Below, one piece after another: positions 38,773 through 41,102 of a stretch of 41,102 nt of DNA. The notes below the pieces were generated by a model. That model worked only from the letters and a program-made list of their open reading frames with translations. It was not told where the DNA came from and did not search any database. Source of the stretch: an uncultured Actinomycetes bacterium (GTDB taxonomy: Bacteria > Actinomycetota > Acidimicrobiia > Acidimicrobiales > RAAP-2); assembly GCA_903825765.1 (NCBI GenBank), contig CAIKBU010000047.1, forward strand, positions 1-41,102, written 5' to 3'. The translations under genes were made by a program, and so were the position numbers. Positions within the stretch are counted from its first letter, which is position 1; each line of letters opens with the position of its first letter.

Positions 38773-40863
38773 ATGACCACGACCCCACACTCACACGACG
38801 ACCTCGTCGCCGTCGCCGATGACCACCTGCACAAGGTACTCACGCGCATGGCGGGACCAACGACCCTCCCTCGTGAAGACCAAGCAGTTGCTGTTCGCGC
38901 ACTCGTCGCCGACGGGGACCGAGTCCTCGTCGTCCAAGCGACCGGTTGGGGGAAGTCGGCCGTCTACTGGGCGGCCACGTCCGCCCTTCGCTCCCTTGGT
39001 CGCGGCCCCACCCTGGTCGTTTCCCCGCTCTTAGCCCTAATGCGCAATCAAGTCAGTGCGGCGCAGAACGCTGGACTCACCGCCGCGACAATCAATTCGA
39101 CCAATATCGACGACTGGGAGGCAGTTCTCCGTTCGATCGAGCAAGGCGCCATCGACGTCCTCCTCGTGTCGCCCGAGCGGCTCGCTAATCCCACTTTCGC
39201 TCGACGGATGGCGCCCGTCATCGCCGGTGCTGGGCTCATCGTGATTGACGAAGCCCACTGCATCTCCGACTGGGGATTCGATTTTCGACCCGACTACCAA
39301 CGTCTCAGCAAAATTCTCCTCTCGTCTCCCTCGACGCCAGTCCTCGCCACCACCGCAACGGCGAATAGCCGCGTTACCGCCGATGTCGCTCGGCAACTCG
39401 GAGACGACACGAGGGTGTTGCGTGGTGGGCTCGCTCGAACTTCGTTGCGGCTCTCCGTCATTCCCGGTCTCAGTGGTCTCGAACGCTTCGCCTGGGTGGA
39501 CCAAGCCCTCAGCGTCGTGGCTGGTTCGGGGATTATCTACGTGCCCACGGTCGCCGACACCACTCGTCTCGCCGACTTTCTCGTGGCGCAGGGACACACC
39601 GTCGTGGCCTATTCCGGCCAACTCGACGCCAACCAACGTGAACGGGTCGAGGATCAACTTCGCGACAACCAATTGAAGGCCGTTGTCGCCACGTCGGCCC
39701 TCGGCATGGGTTACGACAAGCCCGACCTCGGCTTCTGCTTCCACGTCGGGTCCCCCGACTCCCCCGTTGCCTACTACCAGCAAGTCGGGCGAGCGGGGCG
39801 CGCAATCGCTCACGCGGACGCCGTCTTGTTGCCCGCGGAGACCGACGACCGCATCTGGGACTACTTCGCGACTGCTTCAATTCCTGACCCGAAGAACATT
39901 GAAAAGGTGACCCGGGCCTTCGCACAGTCAACCGATCCCCTCACCGTTGCCCAGTTGTGTGACCGAACGGGTCTGCGTAAGGGGCGCCTCGAAGCCCTAC
40001 TCAAAATCATGGCCGTTGAGGACGCGGTCGAACGAGTGAGCGAGGGGTGGGTCGCCACCGGCACGGCCTACTACTACGACGCGGCCAAATGGTCAGCCGT
40101 CGTGCAGGCACGTCGGTCCGAGGCCGACCTGATGCGCCGATACGCCGCGGGAGCGGGTTGCCTTATGCACTTCTTGCAAGAGGCCTTGGACGACCCCACC
40201 AGTGGCACGTGCGGTAAATGCTCAGTCTGCACTGGCCAGCTCCCAGACCCCGGTCGGGCCATCGAAGCCGCGCGCGTGGAAGCGGCGCGGGCCCACCTGC
40301 GCGGCGTCGACACCGTACTGGAGCACCGCAAACTGTGGCCGAGTGGCCTTGCGTCGGGGCGCAAGGGGCGCATTAGCGGAGCGTCCGATGGACGAGCGTT
40401 GCTCTTTGCTGACTCGCCGGGTTGGCCCACGGTGCCGGCGCTCATGCAAGGGCCGGACCGAGATCTCCCCGAGGATGTCTTGGCCGGCGTCGTCGCCCTC
40501 CTGGGAAGGTGGCGCACCTCGTGGGGCACCCGACCAGTCGCCGTCGTACCGATGCCCTCTCGGCGTCACCCTCGCATGGTGGCCTCGTTGGCGGCGCACA
40601 TCGCCACGGTCGGCAAACTCCCCCTCATCGAACCACTGCGGATAACGGGAACGGCGCCAAACGGTGACGCCACCTCAGTGGAACGGGTGCGCCACCTCGA
40701 GGACACCATCAGCCTCGACGAGTCCGTACCACTCCCCTCGGGGCCCCTGTTGCTCGTCGACGACACCTATCGCTCGGGCTGGACCCTCACCTACAGCGCC
40801 GCCCTCCTGCGAGGTGCTGGGGCCACTGCAGTACTACCACTCGTCATACAACAGCTGCCGTAA
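38773..40863 (+). CDS. RecQ-family DNA helicase fused to a C-terminal phosphoribosyltransferase-like domain
   Basis: 696 residues. SF2 RecQ core: VVQATGWGKSAVYW (Walker A, about 53-66), VVSPLLALMRNQV, DEAHCISDWGFDFRPDY (motif II, 159-175), TATANSRV, AYSGQLDANQR, ATSALGMGYDKPD and YYQQVGRAGR (motif VI). A zinc site follows: Cys in GAGCLMHFLQEAL, then CGKCSVC (about 460-480). There is no HRDC domain. From about 560 a PRTase-like domain appears: VAVVPMPSRRHPRMVASLA and LLLVDDTYRSGWTLTYSAALL, the latter matching the PRPP loop. This RecQ-PRTase architecture occurs in Actinobacteria. The ribosome site is weak; no SOS box is seen. Confidence 0.93.
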   Translation: MTTTPHSHDDLVAVADDHLHKVLTRMAGPTTLPREDQAVAVRALVADGDRVLVVQATGWGKSAVYWAATSALRSLGRGPTLVVSPLLALMRNQVSAAQNAGLTAATINSTNIDDWEAVLRSIEQGAIDVLLVSPERLANPTFARRMAPVIAGAGLIVIDEAHCISDWGFDFRPDYQRLSKILLSSPSTPVLATTATANSRVTADVARQLGDDTRVLRGGLARTSLRLSVIPGLSGLERFAWVDQALSVVAGSGIIYVPTVADTTRLADFLVAQGHTVVAYSGQLDANQRERVEDQLRDNQLKAVVATSALGMGYDKPDLGFCFHVGSPDSPVAYYQQVGRAGRAIAHADAVLLPAETDDRIWDYFATASIPDPKNIEKVTRAFAQSTDPLTVAQLCDRTGLRKGRLEALLKIMAVEDAVERVSEGWVATGTAYYYDAAKWSAVVQARRSEADLMRRYAAGAGCLMHFLQEALDDPTSGTCGKCSVCTGQLPDPGRAIEAARVEAARAHLRGVDTVLEHRKLWPSGLASGRKGRISGASDGRALLFADSPGWPTVPALMQGPDRDLPEDVLAGVVALLGRWRTSWGTRPVAVVPMPSRRHPRMVASLAAHIATVGKLPLIEPLRITGTAPNGDATSVERVRHLEDTISLDESVPLPSGPLLLVDDTYRSGWTLTYSAALLRGAGATAVLPLVIQQLP

Positions 40864-40919
40864 CGAGGCACGTCGTGCTTCTGTCGGGCGCGTCGCGGCG
40901 AGACGAGTAATCGCCCCCT

Positions 40920-41102
40920 CTACGAATGATCACTGAGGGCCAGAATCGCTCGAATCTGTTCTTCGAGTTGGTGGACGGTTTCCTCGACGTCATCGTTGAA
41001 CAGAGCGAGCGCAATGCCCAGCCGATTGTTGACCCAATCGTCGATTGCGGCGCCAAACTGAATCGTCGTGGTCTTTTGACGGTTGGAGACCGAAAGAGTG
41101 AT
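40920..41102 (-). CDS. 3' end of an unrecognised gene (start outside window)
   Basis: The minus frame entering from the window edge is open for 60 codons and ends at TAG 40920-40922. It encodes ITLSVSNRQKTTTIQFGAAIDDWVNNRLGIALALFND and ends EQIRAILALSDHS. It looks like a folded acidic-to-neutral C-terminal domain with a final amphipathic helix. No family is recognised. The track ORF 40844-41056 in another frame has low-complexity shadow composition and is rejected. The 56-nt gap to recQ shows only short weak inverted repeats and no clear terminator. Confidence 0.7.
   Translation of the reverse strand: MTLSVSNRQKTTTIQFGAAIDDWVNNRLGIALALFNDDVEETVHQLEEQIRAILALSDHS

Noticed and set aside
40864-40919. 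Terminator between recQ and the last gene
   Set aside because: Only a 6-bp stem with a 3-base loop and no T-run; not convincing.
1-41102. CRISPR arrays, insertion sequences, phage genes or att sites
   Set aside because: No regular direct repeats, transposase or integrase motifs seen on either strand.

Overview
The window reads as a gene-dense, high-GC actinobacterial chromosome segment. The mycothiol ligase MshC, an F420:NADP oxidoreductase, the phosphatidylinositol/PIM start cluster (pgsA, acyltransferase, pimA) and the lipid II amidation pair MurT/GatD all point to Actinobacteria. The gene order aspS-hisS-rel-secF-secD-yajC-ruvB-ruvA-ruvC-yebC-pdxT-pdxS-...-pimA-patA-pgsA-HIT-thrS recalls the Mycobacterium tuberculosis relA-to-thrS region. 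No mycolate gene is visible and several spacer genes differ, so a deep non-mycobacterial lineage such as Acidimicrobiia is my best guess. That placement is inference.

Layout. (1) 1-19671, minus strand: a long run of housekeeping genes with 1-11 nt overlaps or short gaps: npdG, mshC, thrS, HIT, pgsA, acyltransferase, pimA, a degenerate M48-like membrane protein, pdxS, pdxT, yebC, ruvC, ruvA, ruvB, yajC, secD, secF, rel, hisS and aspS (3' end outside the window). (2) 19714-23746: an InhA-like enoyl-ACP reductase on plus, then an ABC exporter, a LysE-type exporter and a YczE-like membrane protein on minus. (3) 23812-28918: tRNA-Val(CAC), a three-helix membrane protein plus PlsC-like acyltransferase, the murT-gatD pair, then lysR and alkA. 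(4) 28928-36650: an M20 peptidase / DsbA-like / dienelactone hydrolase / peptidase E operon, divergent trpG and trpE, and a FUSC transporter fused by overlap to trpE. (5) 36647-41102: a decapitated fibronectin-III fragment, then an XPB-like SF2 helicase and a RecQ helicase carrying a C-terminal phosphoribosyltransferase domain, and the 3' end of an unknown gene.

Regulation visible in the DNA. Ten gene starts (rel, ruvC, pdxS, the M48-like gene, fabI, the 23947 gene, murT, the M20 peptidase, trpG, trpE) have TANNNT exactly 6 or 7 nt before the start codon, the arrangement expected of leaderless mRNAs. A perfect LexA/SOS palindrome covers the ruvC start codon. Four of five convergent gene ends interlock their stop codons in a 4-bp YTAR word, leaving no room for ordinary terminators.

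Most novel items: the tandem helicase / RecQ-PRTase cassette beside a broken gene, the M48 pseudopeptidase, the leaderless promoter grammar (including stop codons that double as -10 elements), and the strong orphan hairpin between murT and lysR. All function calls come from reading motifs by eye; no database search was run.
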